Source of the DNA: Erwinia sp. SLM-02
GTDB lineage: Bacteria > Pseudomonadota > Gammaproteobacteria > Enterobacterales > Enterobacteriaceae
Direction of reading: 5' to 3'
Assembly: GCF_037450285.1 (NCBI RefSeq)
Contig: NZ_JAQISN010000003.1
Location: forward strand, 62,001 to 126,000
Length of the DNA: 64,000 bases
Shown: positions 26,608 through 34,838 of the stretch, in pieces
Position numbering within the stretch: the first letter of the stretch is position 1
Layout: each line of letters opens with the position of its first letter
Program-made: the position numbers and the translations under genes
The notes under the pieces: model-generated
The model's database searches: none
Told to the model about the DNA's origin: nothing
The model's input: only the letters and a program-made list of their open reading frames with translations

Positions 26608-29301
26608 ATGACGACAGATGTAACCGTAAAAGCGCTGGCCGCAGAGATTCAGACACCGGTAGAACGCCTGGTACAGCAGTTTGCTGATGCAGGGATCCAA
26701 AAGTCTGAAACAGATTCTGTTACCCAGCAGGAAAAAGAAACTTTACTTACCCATCTGAATCGCGAACATGGCGGTGGATCTGGTAAGCTAACTCTGCAGC
26801 GTAAAACACGCAGCACCTTGAATATCCCAGGCACCGGGGGTAAAAGTAAATCGGTGCAAATTGAAGTCCGCAAAAAACGCACCTATGTAAAAGGCGATCC
26901 GGCTGAAGCTGAACAGGCTGAAGCAGAAGCGCAGGCAGAGCGTGAAGCGGAAGAACTGGCTCGTCGCGAGGCTGAAGAAAAAGCCCAGCGCGAAGCTCAA
27001 GAGAAAGCGAAGCGTGAAGCCGAGGAGCAGGCCAAGCGTGAGGCAGCTGATAAAGCCAAACGTGAAGCAGCGGAAAGAGATAAAGTGAGCAATCAACATA
27101 CCGATGATATGACCCGGGCGTCCCAGTCCGAAAAAGCCCGCCGTGAAGCTGAATCAGCTGAACTGAAGCGTAAAGCCGAAGAAGAAGCGCGTCGCAAAAT
27201 CGAAGAAGATGCGAAACGTGTAGCTGAAGAAGCGCGCAAAATGGCGGAAGAAAAAGGCGAAGAGTGGACGGCAGTGAAAGAGGAAGAAGACACCTCTGAC
27301 TACCACGTCACAACTTCAACTCACGCACGTGCTGCGGAAGATGAAAACGATGCGCAGGTTGAAGGTGACCGCCGCACTCGTGCCGCCGCTCGTCCAGCCA
27401 AGGCCCCGGTTCGTAAAAAGGGCAACAAACACGCTGAAGCAAAAACTGACCGTGAAGAAGCGCGTGCGCAGGTTCGCGGTGGTAAAGGCGGCAAGCGTAA
27501 GCCAAGCGCGCTGCAGCAGGGCTTTAACAAGCCAGCTCAGGCCGTTAACCGCGACGTGGTGATTGGTGAAACCATCACCGTAGCGGAACTGGCGAACAAA
27601 ATGGCCGTGAAAGGCTCCCAGGTCATCAAAGCGATGATGAAGATGGGTGCCATGGCGACCATCAACCAGGTTATCGACCAGGAAACTGCCCAGCTGGTTG
27701 CGGAAGAAATGGGTCACAAAGTGACGCTGCGCCGCGAAAACGAGCTGGAAGAAGCGGTAATGAGCGATCGTGACACCGATGCCGTGCACGAATCCCGTGC
27801 GCCGGTTGTCACCATCATGGGTCACGTTGACCATGGTAAAACCTCTCTGCTGGACTACATTCGCTCCACGAAAGTCGCCTCTGGCGAAGCGGGCGGCATT
27901 ACTCAGCACATTGGTGCATACCACGTTGAAACTGACAACGGTATGGTGACCTTCCTGGATACCCCTGGCCACGCAGCGTTTACCTCAATGCGTGCTCGCG
28001 GTGCTCAGGCAACGGACATCGTTATCCTGGTTGTTGCTGCAGACGATGGCGTGATGCCACAGACCATCGAAGCAATCCAGCACGCCAAAGCGGCGAAAGT
28101 GCCGGTTGTTGTTGCGGTGAACAAGTGCGATAAGCCAGAAGCCGATCCAGACCGTGTTAAAAATGAGCTGACTCAGTACGGGATCATCCCGGAAGAGTGG
28201 GGCGGCGAAAACATGTTCGTTAACGTCTCTGCGAAAGCCGGTACCGGCATCGACGACCTGCTGAACGCCATCCTGCTGCAGGCCGAAGTGCTTGAGCTGA
28301 GCGCGGTTCGTCAGGGTATGGCGAGCGGTGTGGTTATCGAATCCTTCCTGGATAAAGGTCGTGGTCCGGTTGCTACCGTGCTGGTACGTGAAGGTACGCT
28401 GAACAAAGGCGATATCGTACTGTGCGGTTTCGAGTACGGCCGTGTGCGTGCGATGCGTGATGAGCTGGGTCGTGAAGTTCTGACCGCTGGCCCATCTATC
28501 CCTGTTGAGATCCTCGGCCTGTCCGGTGTTCCTGCTGCGGGTGATGAAGCGACCGTTGTTCGTGACGAGAAGAAAGCGCGTGAAGTTGCGCTGTATCGTC
28601 AGGGCAAATTCCGTGAAGTTAAGCTGGCACGTCAGCAGAAATCCAAGCTGGAAAACATGTTTGCGAACATGACCGAAGGCGAAGTATCTGAACTGAACAT
28701 CGTGATGAAAGCTGACGTACAGGGTTCTGTGGAAGCTATCGCTGACTCTCTGATGAAGCTTTCTACTGATGAAGTGAAAGTGAAAATCATTGGTTCCGGC
28801 GTGGGTGGTATCACCGAAACCGACGCCACTCTGGCTGCAGCCTCTAACGCTATCCTGGTTGGCTTCAACGTCCGTGCCGATGCTTCTGCTCGCCGCGTGA
28901 TTGATTCAGAAAACCTGGACCTGCGTTACTACTCCGTGATCTATAATCTGATCGACGAAGTGAAAGCGGCAATGAGCGGCATGCTGGCACCAGAGTACAA
29001 GCAGCAGATCATCGGTCTTGCAGCGGTACGTGACGTGTTCAAATCGCCGAAATTTGGTGCTATCGCGGGCTGTATGGTCACCGAAGGTAACATCAAACGT
29101 CACAACCCAATCCGTGTACTGCGTGACAACGTGGTTATCTATGAAGGCGAGCTGGAATCCCTGCGCCGCTTCAAAGATGACGTTAACGAAGTTCGTAACG
29201 GCATGGAATGTGGTATCGGCGTGAAGAACTACAACGATGTGCGCGTTGGCGATATGATCGAAGTATTCGAAATTATCGAAATTCAGCGCACCATCGACTA
29301 A
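26608..29301 (+). CDS. infB: Translation initiation factor IF-2
   Basis: IF-2 is the GTPase that brings fMet-tRNA to the 30S subunit and promotes subunit joining. The 897-residue protein has an N-terminal IF2N domain, a long charged helical linker rich in Ala, Glu, Lys and Arg (about 95-230), a second IF2N block, then the G domain with GHVDHGKT at 405-412, DTPGH and NKCDKPEAD, and the C-terminal tRNA-binding domains. An internal GTG at 27085 (residue 160, VSNQHTDDM) corresponds to the known second start of E. coli infB, so a shorter isoform is likely. Confidence 0.98.
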   Translation: MTTDVTVKALAAEIQTPVERLVQQFADAGIQKSETDSVTQQEKETLLTHLNREHGGGSGKLTLQRKTRSTLNIPGTGGKSKSVQIEVRKKRTYVKGDPAEAEQAEAEAQAEREAEELARREAEEKAQREAQEKAKREAEEQAKREAADKAKREAAERDKVSNQHTDDMTRASQSEKARREAESAELKRKAEEEARRKIEEDAKRVAEEARKMAEEKGEEWTAVKEEEDTSDYHVTTSTHARAAEDENDAQVEGDRRTRAAARPAKAPVRKKGNKHAEAKTDREEARAQVRGGKGGKRKPSALQQGFNKPAQAVNRDVVIGETITVAELANKMAVKGSQVIKAMMKMGAMATINQVIDQETAQLVAEEMGHKVTLRRENELEEAVMSDRDTDAVHESRAPVVTIMGHVDHGKTSLLDYIRSTKVASGEAGGITQHIGAYHVETDNGMVTFLDTPGHAAFTSMRARGAQATDIVILVVAADDGVMPQTIEAIQHAKAAKVPVVVAVNKCDKPEADPDRVKNELTQYGIIPEEWGGENMFVNVSAKAGTGIDDLLNAILLQAEVLELSAVRQGMASGVVIESFLDKGRGPVATVLVREGTLNKGDIVLCGFEYGRVRAMRDELGREVLTAGPSIPVEILGLSGVPAAGDEATVVRDEKKAREVALYRQGKFREVKLARQQKSKLENMFANMTEGEVSELNIVMKADVQGSVEAIADSLMKLSTDEVKVKIIGSGVGGITETDATLAAASNAILVGFNVRADASARRVIDSENLDLRYYSVIYNLIDEVKAAMSGMLAPEYKQQIIGLAAVRDVFKSPKFGAIAGCMVTEGNIKRHNPIRVLRDNVVIYEGELESLRRFKDDVNEVRNGMECGIGVKNYNDVRVGDMIEVFEIIEIQRTID

Positions 29302-29379
29302 TGTCTGGCAGATATCCGGTAGATTTCGCGTTGCAGCAGAGCAGTTAACGCAGCGGCGATGTGAAGATTGCAGGATATT

Positions 29380-29406
29380 ATTTGGGAGGCTTCTGGCCTC
29401 CCAAAT
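29380..29406 (+). promoter_or_regulatory. Strong hairpin between infB and rbfA
   Basis: Perfect 10-bp arms TTTGGGAGGC / GCCTCCCAAA enclose a 5-nt loop, ending 19 bp before the rbfA ATG. No T-run follows, so it looks like a processing or stability element rather than a terminator. It is the only sizeable gap inside this operon. Confidence 0.6.
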
Positions 29407-29424
29407 TATTTGGAGAGATAAATT

Positions 29425-29838
29425 ATGGCGAAAGAATTTGGTCGCCCGCAGCGCGTTTCTCAGGAGCTGCAAAAAGAGATCGCTATCATTCTGCAACGTG
29501 AGATTAAAGATCCGCGTCTGGGCATGATGGTTACCGTTTCCGGCGTGGATGTTTCCCGCGATCTGGCCTACGCAAAAGTGTTCGTGACGTTCCTCAACGA
29601 TAAAGACGAAGCGGCAATTAAAGCCGGCCTGCGTGCGCTGGGTGATGCCTCCGGCTACATCCGTACGCTGCTGGGTAAAGCCATGCGTCTGCGTATTGTG
29701 CCAGAGCTGACCTTCTTCTATGACAACTCCCTTGTTGAAGGGATGCGCATGTCTAACCTGGTGACCAACGTGGTGAAAAAAGACGTTGAGCGCCGCGGTC
29801 CGACTGAAGATGAGCAGGAAGAAGGTAAAGAAGATTAA
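29425..29838 (+). CDS. rbfA: RbfA, ribosome-binding factor A
   Basis: RbfA is a KH-like protein that binds pre-30S particles near helix 1 of 16S rRNA and is required for cold adaptation. The 137-residue protein opens MAKEFGRPQRVSQELQKE and ends in an acidic tail (EDEQEEGKED). GGAGAG precedes the ATG. Its TAA overlaps the truB ATG (TAATG), which suggests translational coupling. Confidence 0.97.
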   Translation: MAKEFGRPQRVSQELQKEIAIILQREIKDPRLGMMVTVSGVDVSRDLAYAKVFVTFLNDKDEAAIKAGLRALGDASGYIRTLLGKAMRLRIVPELTFFYDNSLVEGMRMSNLVTNVVKKDVERRGPTEDEQEEGKED

Positions 29839-30782
29839 TGAGCCGTCCTCGCCGTCGCGGTCGCGATATCCACGGGGTGCTGTTACTGGATAAGCCGCAG
29901 GGCTTATCCTCAAACGATGCCCTGCAAAAAGTGAAGCGCCTCTACAATGCCAATCGTGCGGGGCATACCGGCGCGCTGGATCCTCTGGCGACGGGCATGC
30001 TGCCGATCTGCCTTGGGGAAGCCACCAAGTTTTCTCAGTATCTGCTGGATTCAGACAAGCGTTATCGTGTGATCGCGCGGCTGGGGCAGCGCACTGATAC
30101 CTCAGATGCGGATGGTGTGGTCGTCAGTGAGCGCCCGGTGGACTTTACTGAGGACGCGTTGATGGCCGCGCTTGACAGTTTCCGTGGTGAAACGCAGCAA
30201 ATCCCGTCGATGTATTCTGCGCTGAAGTATCAGGGCCGTAAGCTGTATGAATACGCCCGCGAGGGAATTGAAGTTCCTCGTGAGTCGCGCAGCATCAACG
30301 TGTATGAACTGCTGTTCATACGCCACGAAGGCAACGAGCTGGAGCTGGAAATTCACGTTTCCAAAGGCACCTACATTCGTACCATCATTGATGACCTCGG
30401 TGAGAAACTCGGCTGCGGTGCGCATGTAACCTATCTGCGCCGTTTGCAGGTGGCTACCTATCCAATCGCTAAAATGGTGACGCTTGAACAGCTGAATGCA
30501 TTGGCGGAAGAAGCGCATCGTAGCGAACAGCCCCCTGCGGCTCTGCTTGATGTGTTGCTGATGCCGATGGACAGCCCGGCGGCGGAATACCCGGTGGTGA
30601 ATCTGCTGAGTGAAGTGGCCGCCTGGTTTAAACAGGGTATGCCGGTTCGGGCGGCAGGTGCACCGAGTGCGGGCCTGGTGCGTGTGACCGAAGGCGACGA
30701 ACACAAATTTATCGGCATGGCCGAAATAGCCGATGATGGTCGAGTGGCTCCACGCCGTCTGGTTGTGGAATATTTCGACTAA
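29838..30782 (+). CDS. truB: TruB, tRNA pseudouridine 55 synthase
   Basis: TruB converts U55 in the T loop of nearly all tRNAs to pseudouridine. The catalytic aspartate is D48 in HTGALDPLATG. Other family blocks are LLLDKPQGLSSNDAL at the start, KRYRVIARLG, and KGTYIRTIIDDLG. It is 314 residues, the E. coli length. It overlaps rbfA by one base and is followed by rpsO with its own promoter. Confidence 0.97.
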   Translation: MSRPRRRGRDIHGVLLLDKPQGLSSNDALQKVKRLYNANRAGHTGALDPLATGMLPICLGEATKFSQYLLDSDKRYRVIARLGQRTDTSDADGVVVSERPVDFTEDALMAALDSFRGETQQIPSMYSALKYQGRKLYEYAREGIEVPRESRSINVYELLFIRHEGNELELEIHVSKGTYIRTIIDDLGEKLGCGAHVTYLRRLQVATYPIAKMVTLEQLNALAEEAHRSEQPPAALLDVLLMPMDSPAAEYPVVNLLSEVAAWFKQGMPVRAAGAPSAGLVRVTEGDEHKFIGMAEIADDGRVAPRRLVVEYFD

Positions 30783-30844
30783 TTTACTCCGTATCGTTCG
30801 GTCGACAGGCCTGGTTCCTGCTGACGGAAAGATAACGGGTAAAT

Positions 30845-30873
30845 TTGCGCTTGCGCATTGCGCGGAGTAGAAT
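30845..30873 (+). promoter_or_regulatory. Probable rpsO promoter
   Basis: A -35-like TTGCGC and a -10-like TAGAAT are separated by exactly 17 bp, 75 bp before the rpsO start, where E. coli also has an rpsO promoter. This is a sequence match only. Confidence 0.6.
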
Positions 30874-30947
30874 GGCGCGGCTTTACACTGGGTTGCTGAA
30901 TTAGAGATCGGCGCCTGTACATTTACCTTATAATTTGGAGTTGTCTC

Positions 30948-31217
30948 ATGTCTCTAAGTGTTGAAACTAAAGCGCAGATCGTTGCTGATTTCGGTCGTGG
31001 TACTAACGACAGCGGTTCTACTGAAGTGCAGGTTGCCCTGCTGACTGCGCAGATTAACCATCTGCAGGGTCACTTCTCTGAGCACAAGAAAGACCACCAC
31101 AGCCGTCGCGGCCTGCTGCGTATGGTTTCTCAGCGTCGTAAACTGCTGGACTACCTGAAGCGTAAAGACGTTTCTCGTTACACCAGCCTGATCGAGCGTC
31201 TGGGTCTGCGTCGCTAA
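30948..31217 (+). CDS. rpsO: Ribosomal protein uS15
   Basis: uS15 binds the 16S rRNA three-way junction (helices 20-22) early in 30S assembly. The 89-residue product (MSLSVETKAQIVADFGRG to IERLGLRR) matches the family throughout, including the HHSRRGLLRMVSQRRKLL helix. TTTGGAG precedes the ATG. In E. coli S15 represses its own translation through a pseudoknot at the start site; that fold was not tested here. A strong terminator follows. Confidence 0.98.
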   Translation: MSLSVETKAQIVADFGRGTNDSGSTEVQVALLTAQINHLQGHFSEHKKDHHSRRGLLRMVSQRRKLLDYLKRKDVSRYTSLIERLGLRR

Positions 31218-31298
31218 GTCTTAAGGCTGTTATGCCGAGTTTTCAGAGCGATCTGATAACAAATCGGCAAACGTACAGCCTGGAATGAGTTTCGCTGG

Positions 31299-31324
31299 AA
31301 AGGGGCCTTTATGGCCCCTTTTTT
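31299..31324 (+). terminator. rpsO terminator
   Basis: The hairpin AAAGGGGCC / GGCCCCTTT with a 5-nt loop is followed by TTTTT. It matches the position of E. coli rpsO t1, which also stabilises the rpsO mRNA. Confidence 0.92.
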
Positions 31325-31396
31325 CAAGCAATCGGCAGCAATTCCGGGCAAACTATTGTATTGTTGCTGAGTGTGATCTTCAGTTGCAGAGGTTCG

Positions 31397-31450
31397 CGCG
31401 GCTAATGAGAGGCTTTATCCCATGTGGGATCAGGGTTGTCATTAGTCGCG
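31397..31450 (+). promoter_or_regulatory. pnp leader RNase III-type stem-loop
   Basis: A 12-bp arm pair (31397-31408 with 31439-31450, CGCGGCTAATGA / TCATTAGTCGCG, one G-T pair) encloses a partly paired loop. In E. coli an equivalent leader stem is cut by RNase III, after which PNPase represses its own mRNA. The rest of 31325-31518 shows no gene; an antisense sRNA such as SraG could start here but cannot be shown. Confidence 0.75.
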
Positions 31451-31518
31451 AGGATGCAAGGTGAAGATTAGTAATCCACGGCGGGCAAACCCCTGCCCAG
31501 ATGTTTAAGGAACTAATT

Positions 31519-33648
31519 TTGCTGAACCCGATCGTAAAAAAATTCCAGTATGGTCAGCATACCGTCACCATTGAGACCGGTATGATGGCTCGCCAGGCAA
31601 CGGCTGCCGTAATGGTAAGCATGGACGACACCGCGGTGTTCGTGACTGTTGTTGGCCGCAAAAATGCAAAACCAGGTCAGGACTTCTTCCCGCTGACCGT
31701 AAACTACCAGGAGCGTACCTACGCTGCTGGCCGTATCCCGGGCAGCTTCTTCCGTCGTGAAGGCCGTCCAAGCGAAGGCGAAACGCTGACTTCGCGTCTG
31801 ATTGACCGCCCGCTGCGCCCACTGTTCCCGGAAGGCTTCGTGAACGAAGTGCAGGTTATCGCTACCGTGGTTTCCGTTAACCCTCAGGTTAACCCGGATA
31901 TCGTAGCGCTTATCGGTGCTTCTGCAGCCCTGGCCCTGTCTGGCCTGCCGTTCAACGGTCCTATCGGTGCTGCGCGCGTCGGTTATCTGAACGACCAGTA
32001 CGTGCTGAACCCAACCAGCGATGAGCTGAAAGAGAGTAAGCTGGACCTGGTTGTTGCGGGTACTAAAGCTGCTGTACTGATGGTTGAATCAGAAGCTGAG
32101 CTGCTGAGCGAAGACCAGATGCTGGGTGCAGTGGTGTTTGGCCACGAGCAGCAGCAGATCGTTATCGACACTATCAACGAACTGGTTGCCGTTGCCGGTA
32201 AACCACGTTGGGACTGGCAGCCAGAGCCTGTAAACGAAGCGTTACATGCACGTATTGCAGCCCTGGCAGAATCTCGCCTGAGCGATGCTTACCGTATCAC
32301 TGAAAAACAGGAGCGTTATGCTCAGGTAGACGTGATCAAATCGGAAGCAACCGCTGCGCTGCTGGCTGAAGATGAGAGCCTGGACGCTGGCGAAATCAGC
32401 GATATCCTGCACGCGCTGGAAAAAGACGTTGTTCGTAGCCGCATTCTGCGCGGTGAGCCACGTATCGACGGCCGTGAAAAAGACATGATCCGTGGTCTGG
32501 ACGTGCGTACCGGCGTTCTGCCACGTACCCACGGTTCTGCACTGTTCACCCGTGGTGAAACTCAGGCGCTGGTCACAGCAACCCTGGGCACGGCACGTGA
32601 TGCGCAGAACCTGGACGAGCTGATGGGCGAACGTACCGACAGCTTCCTGTTCCACTACAACTTCCCTCCGTACTCTGTTGGTGAAACCGGCATGGTAGGT
32701 TCACCGAAGCGTCGTGAAATTGGTCACGGTCGTCTGGCGAAACGTGGCGTGCTGGCCGTAATGCCTAAAGGCGATGCGTTCCCGTACACCGTGCGCGTTG
32801 TGTCTGAAATCACCGAATCAAACGGCTCTTCCTCAATGGCTTCCGTTTGTGGTGCTTCTCTGGCGCTGATGGATGCGGGCGTGCCAATCAAAGCCGCCGT
32901 TGCGGGTATCGCAATGGGCCTGGTGAAAGACGAAAACAATTTCGTGGTTCTGTCAGATATTCTGGGTGACGAAGACCACCTGGGCGATATGGACTTCAAA
33001 GTTGCCGGTAGCCGTGAAGGTATCACCGCGCTGCAGATGGACATTAAAATCGAAGGTATCACCCGCGAAATCATGCATGAAGCACTGAACCAGGCTAAGG
33101 GTGCACGTCTGCACATCCTGAGCGTTATGGAACAGGCTATCAGCACCCCGCGCGGCGATATCTCTCAGTTCGCTCCGCGTATCCACACCATTAAGATCAG
33201 CGTTGATAAGATCAAAGACGTGATCGGTAAAGGTGGTTCGGTTATCCGTGCGCTGACCGAAGAGACCGGCACGACCATCGAAATCGAAGATGACGGTACC
33301 GTGAAGATTGCGGCAACCGACGGTGAAAAAGCGAAATTCGCGATTCGTCGTATTGAAGAAATCACCGCAGAGATCGAAGTTGGTCGTATCTACAACGGTA
33401 AAGTAACGCGTATCGTTGACTTCGGTGCCTTCGTCGCTATCGGCGGTGGTAAAGAAGGTCTGGTACACATTTCTCAGATCGCTGACAAGCGCGTTGAGAA
33501 AGTGACCGACTACCTGCAGATGGGTCAGGAAGTACCGGTTAAGGTACTGGAAGTTGACCGTCAGGGTCGCGTGCGTCTGAGCATCAAAGAAGCCAGCGAG
33601 CAGGCACAGCCTGAAGCAGCAGCTCCTGCGGCACCAGAAGCAGAATAA
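31519..33648 (+). CDS. pnp: Polynucleotide phosphorylase
   Basis: PNPase is the trimeric 3'-5' phosphorolytic exoribonuclease of the RNA degradosome. Two RNase PH domains (first about 1-140, second about 300-540 with the catalytic FNFPPYSVGETGMVG and SDILGDEDHLGDMDFK blocks) are followed by a KH domain (IGKGGSVIRALTEETG) and an S1 domain. The start is TTG 31519 (LLNPIVKKF), 7 nt after AAGGA, which matches the E. coli UUG start; the in-frame ATG at 31501 has no such site. The product is 709 residues. Confidence 0.97.
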   Translation: MLNPIVKKFQYGQHTVTIETGMMARQATAAVMVSMDDTAVFVTVVGRKNAKPGQDFFPLTVNYQERTYAAGRIPGSFFRREGRPSEGETLTSRLIDRPLRPLFPEGFVNEVQVIATVVSVNPQVNPDIVALIGASAALALSGLPFNGPIGAARVGYLNDQYVLNPTSDELKESKLDLVVAGTKAAVLMVESEAELLSEDQMLGAVVFGHEQQQIVIDTINELVAVAGKPRWDWQPEPVNEALHARIAALAESRLSDAYRITEKQERYAQVDVIKSEATAALLAEDESLDAGEISDILHALEKDVVRSRILRGEPRIDGREKDMIRGLDVRTGVLPRTHGSALFTRGETQALVTATLGTARDAQNLDELMGERTDSFLFHYNFPPYSVGETGMVGSPKRREIGHGRLAKRGVLAVMPKGDAFPYTVRVVSEITESNGSSSMASVCGASLALMDAGVPIKAAVAGIAMGLVKDENNFVVLSDILGDEDHLGDMDFKVAGSREGITALQMDIKIEGITREIMHEALNQAKGARLHILSVMEQAISTPRGDISQFAPRIHTIKISVDKIKDVIGKGGSVIRALTEETGTTIEIEDDGTVKIAATDGEKAKFAIRRIEEITAEIEVGRIYNGKVTRIVDFGAFVAIGGGKEGLVHISQIADKRVEKVTDYLQMGQEVPVKVLEVDRQGRVRLSIKEASEQAQPEAAAPAAPEAE

Positions 33649-33661
33649 AGCACCACTATTG

Positions 33662-33687
33662 AGCTCTCCGTCGTATGGCGGAGAGCT
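33662..33687 (+). terminator. Hairpin after pnp
   Basis: Nine-bp arms AGCTCTCCG / CGGAGAGCT lie 13 bp after pnp and are followed only by GTTTC. It may be a weak terminator allowing read-through into nlpI, as reported for E. coli. Confidence 0.6.
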
Positions 33688-33769
33688 GTTTCATCGCAGG
33701 GTTGGATCCCTGTGTGCGGCAGGCGGATGACAGGACGTTCATCCCAATGTTTGTTTGTGGGAGTGGGAA

Positions 33770-34654
33770 ATGAAGCCATTTTTGCGCTGGTGTTTTGTTG
33801 CGACAGCTTTAACGCTGGCAGGATGCAGCAACACCAATTGGCGTGAGAACGAAATTTTGGCAGTTCCGCTGCAGCCTACGCTGCAACAGGAAGTCATTCT
33901 TGCTCGCATGGAACAAATTCTTGCCAGTCGGTCATTGACCGATGATGAACGCGCACAGCTGTTATATGAGCGCGGAGTGTTGTATGATAGTTTAGGTTTG
34001 AGAGCACTGGCGCGGAATGACTTTTCACAGGCGCTATCTATCAGACCGGATATGCCCGAAGTATTCAATTACTTAGGCATATATTTAACGCAGGCAGGCA
34101 ACTTTGATGCTGCCTATGAAGCGTTCGATTCTGTACTTGAGCTTGATCCAACTTACAATTATGCGCACTTAAATCGCGGTATCGCCCTTTACTACGGCGG
34201 AAGATTTAAATTAGCGCAAGATGATCTGCAGGCGTTTTATCAAGACGATCCTAACGATCCCTTCCGCAGCCTGTGGCTGTATCTCACCGAACGTGAGATC
34301 GACACAGAACAGGCCAAAGTATCGCTGAAGCAGCGTTACGACAAAGCGGTAAAGGACCAATGGGGATGGAATATTGTCGAGTTCTACCTGGGCGACATCA
34401 GCGAAAAAACGCTGACCGAACGCCTCCAGGCAGACGCAACGGATAACACTTCGCTCGCTGAACATCTCAGTGAAACCAACTTCTATTTAGGTAAGTACTA
34501 CCTAAGTCTGGGGGAGAAGGACAACGCAGAAGCGTTGTTCAAGCTGACGGTCGCTAACAACGTTCATAACTTCGTTGAGCACCGATATGCATTGTTGGAG
34601 CTGGCGCTACTCGGCCAGACACAAGACGATTTATCAGAATCTGACCAGCAATAG
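33770..34654 (+). CDS. nlpI: NlpI, outer-membrane TPR lipoprotein
   Basis: NlpI is a lipoprotein scaffold that binds peptidoglycan endopeptidases and the protease Prc. The signal peptide ends in the lipobox LAGC with C19 as the lipidated residue; S20 and N21 do not give an inner-membrane retention signal. Tetratricopeptide repeats follow (for example ALARNDFSQALSIRPD and YEAFDSVLELDP). The ATG at 33770 (MKPFLRWC) gives 294 residues, as in E. coli. Confidence 0.97.
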   Translation: MKPFLRWCFVATALTLAGCSNTNWRENEILAVPLQPTLQQEVILARMEQILASRSLTDDERAQLLYERGVLYDSLGLRALARNDFSQALSIRPDMPEVFNYLGIYLTQAGNFDAAYEAFDSVLELDPTYNYAHLNRGIALYYGGRFKLAQDDLQAFYQDDPNDPFRSLWLYLTEREIDTEQAKVSLKQRYDKAVKDQWGWNIVEFYLGDISEKTLTERLQADATDNTSLAEHLSETNFYLGKYYLSLGEKDNAEALFKLTVANNVHNFVEHRYALLELALLGQTQDDLSESDQQ

Positions 34655-34757
34655 CTGACGAACTTTTATTGCCTGAACTTTGAAAAGTCATCATCTTCGC
34701 GGATGAGGGCATTTTTGTTCGTCGAAACCACTAATTTGAGCCGGTTCACACTTTTTG

Positions 34758-34838
34758 ATGAAAATGACTGAAAATTTTCACGACGAGTTATGTAGACTGG
34801 CCGCCGAAATCTACGAGGCACGTGTACTACATGACTGA
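34758..34838 (+). CDS. yrbN: YrbN, 26-residue leader protein of deaD
   Basis: This tiny frame encodes MKMTENFHDELCRLAA followed by EIYEARVLHD, which I recognise as E. coli YrbN, a small protein shown to be expressed between nlpI and deaD. Its stop codon overlaps the first codons of deaD (ATG at 34831) by 8 nt, so deaD translation may be coupled to it. Conservation of the amino-acid sequence argues that it is a real gene. Its function is not known. Confidence 0.85.
   Translation: MKMTENFHDELCRLAAEIYEARVLHD

Noticed and set aside
27308..27972. Long minus-strand open frames opposite infB
   Set aside because: They mirror the strongly biased codons of infB and have no start signals or homology.
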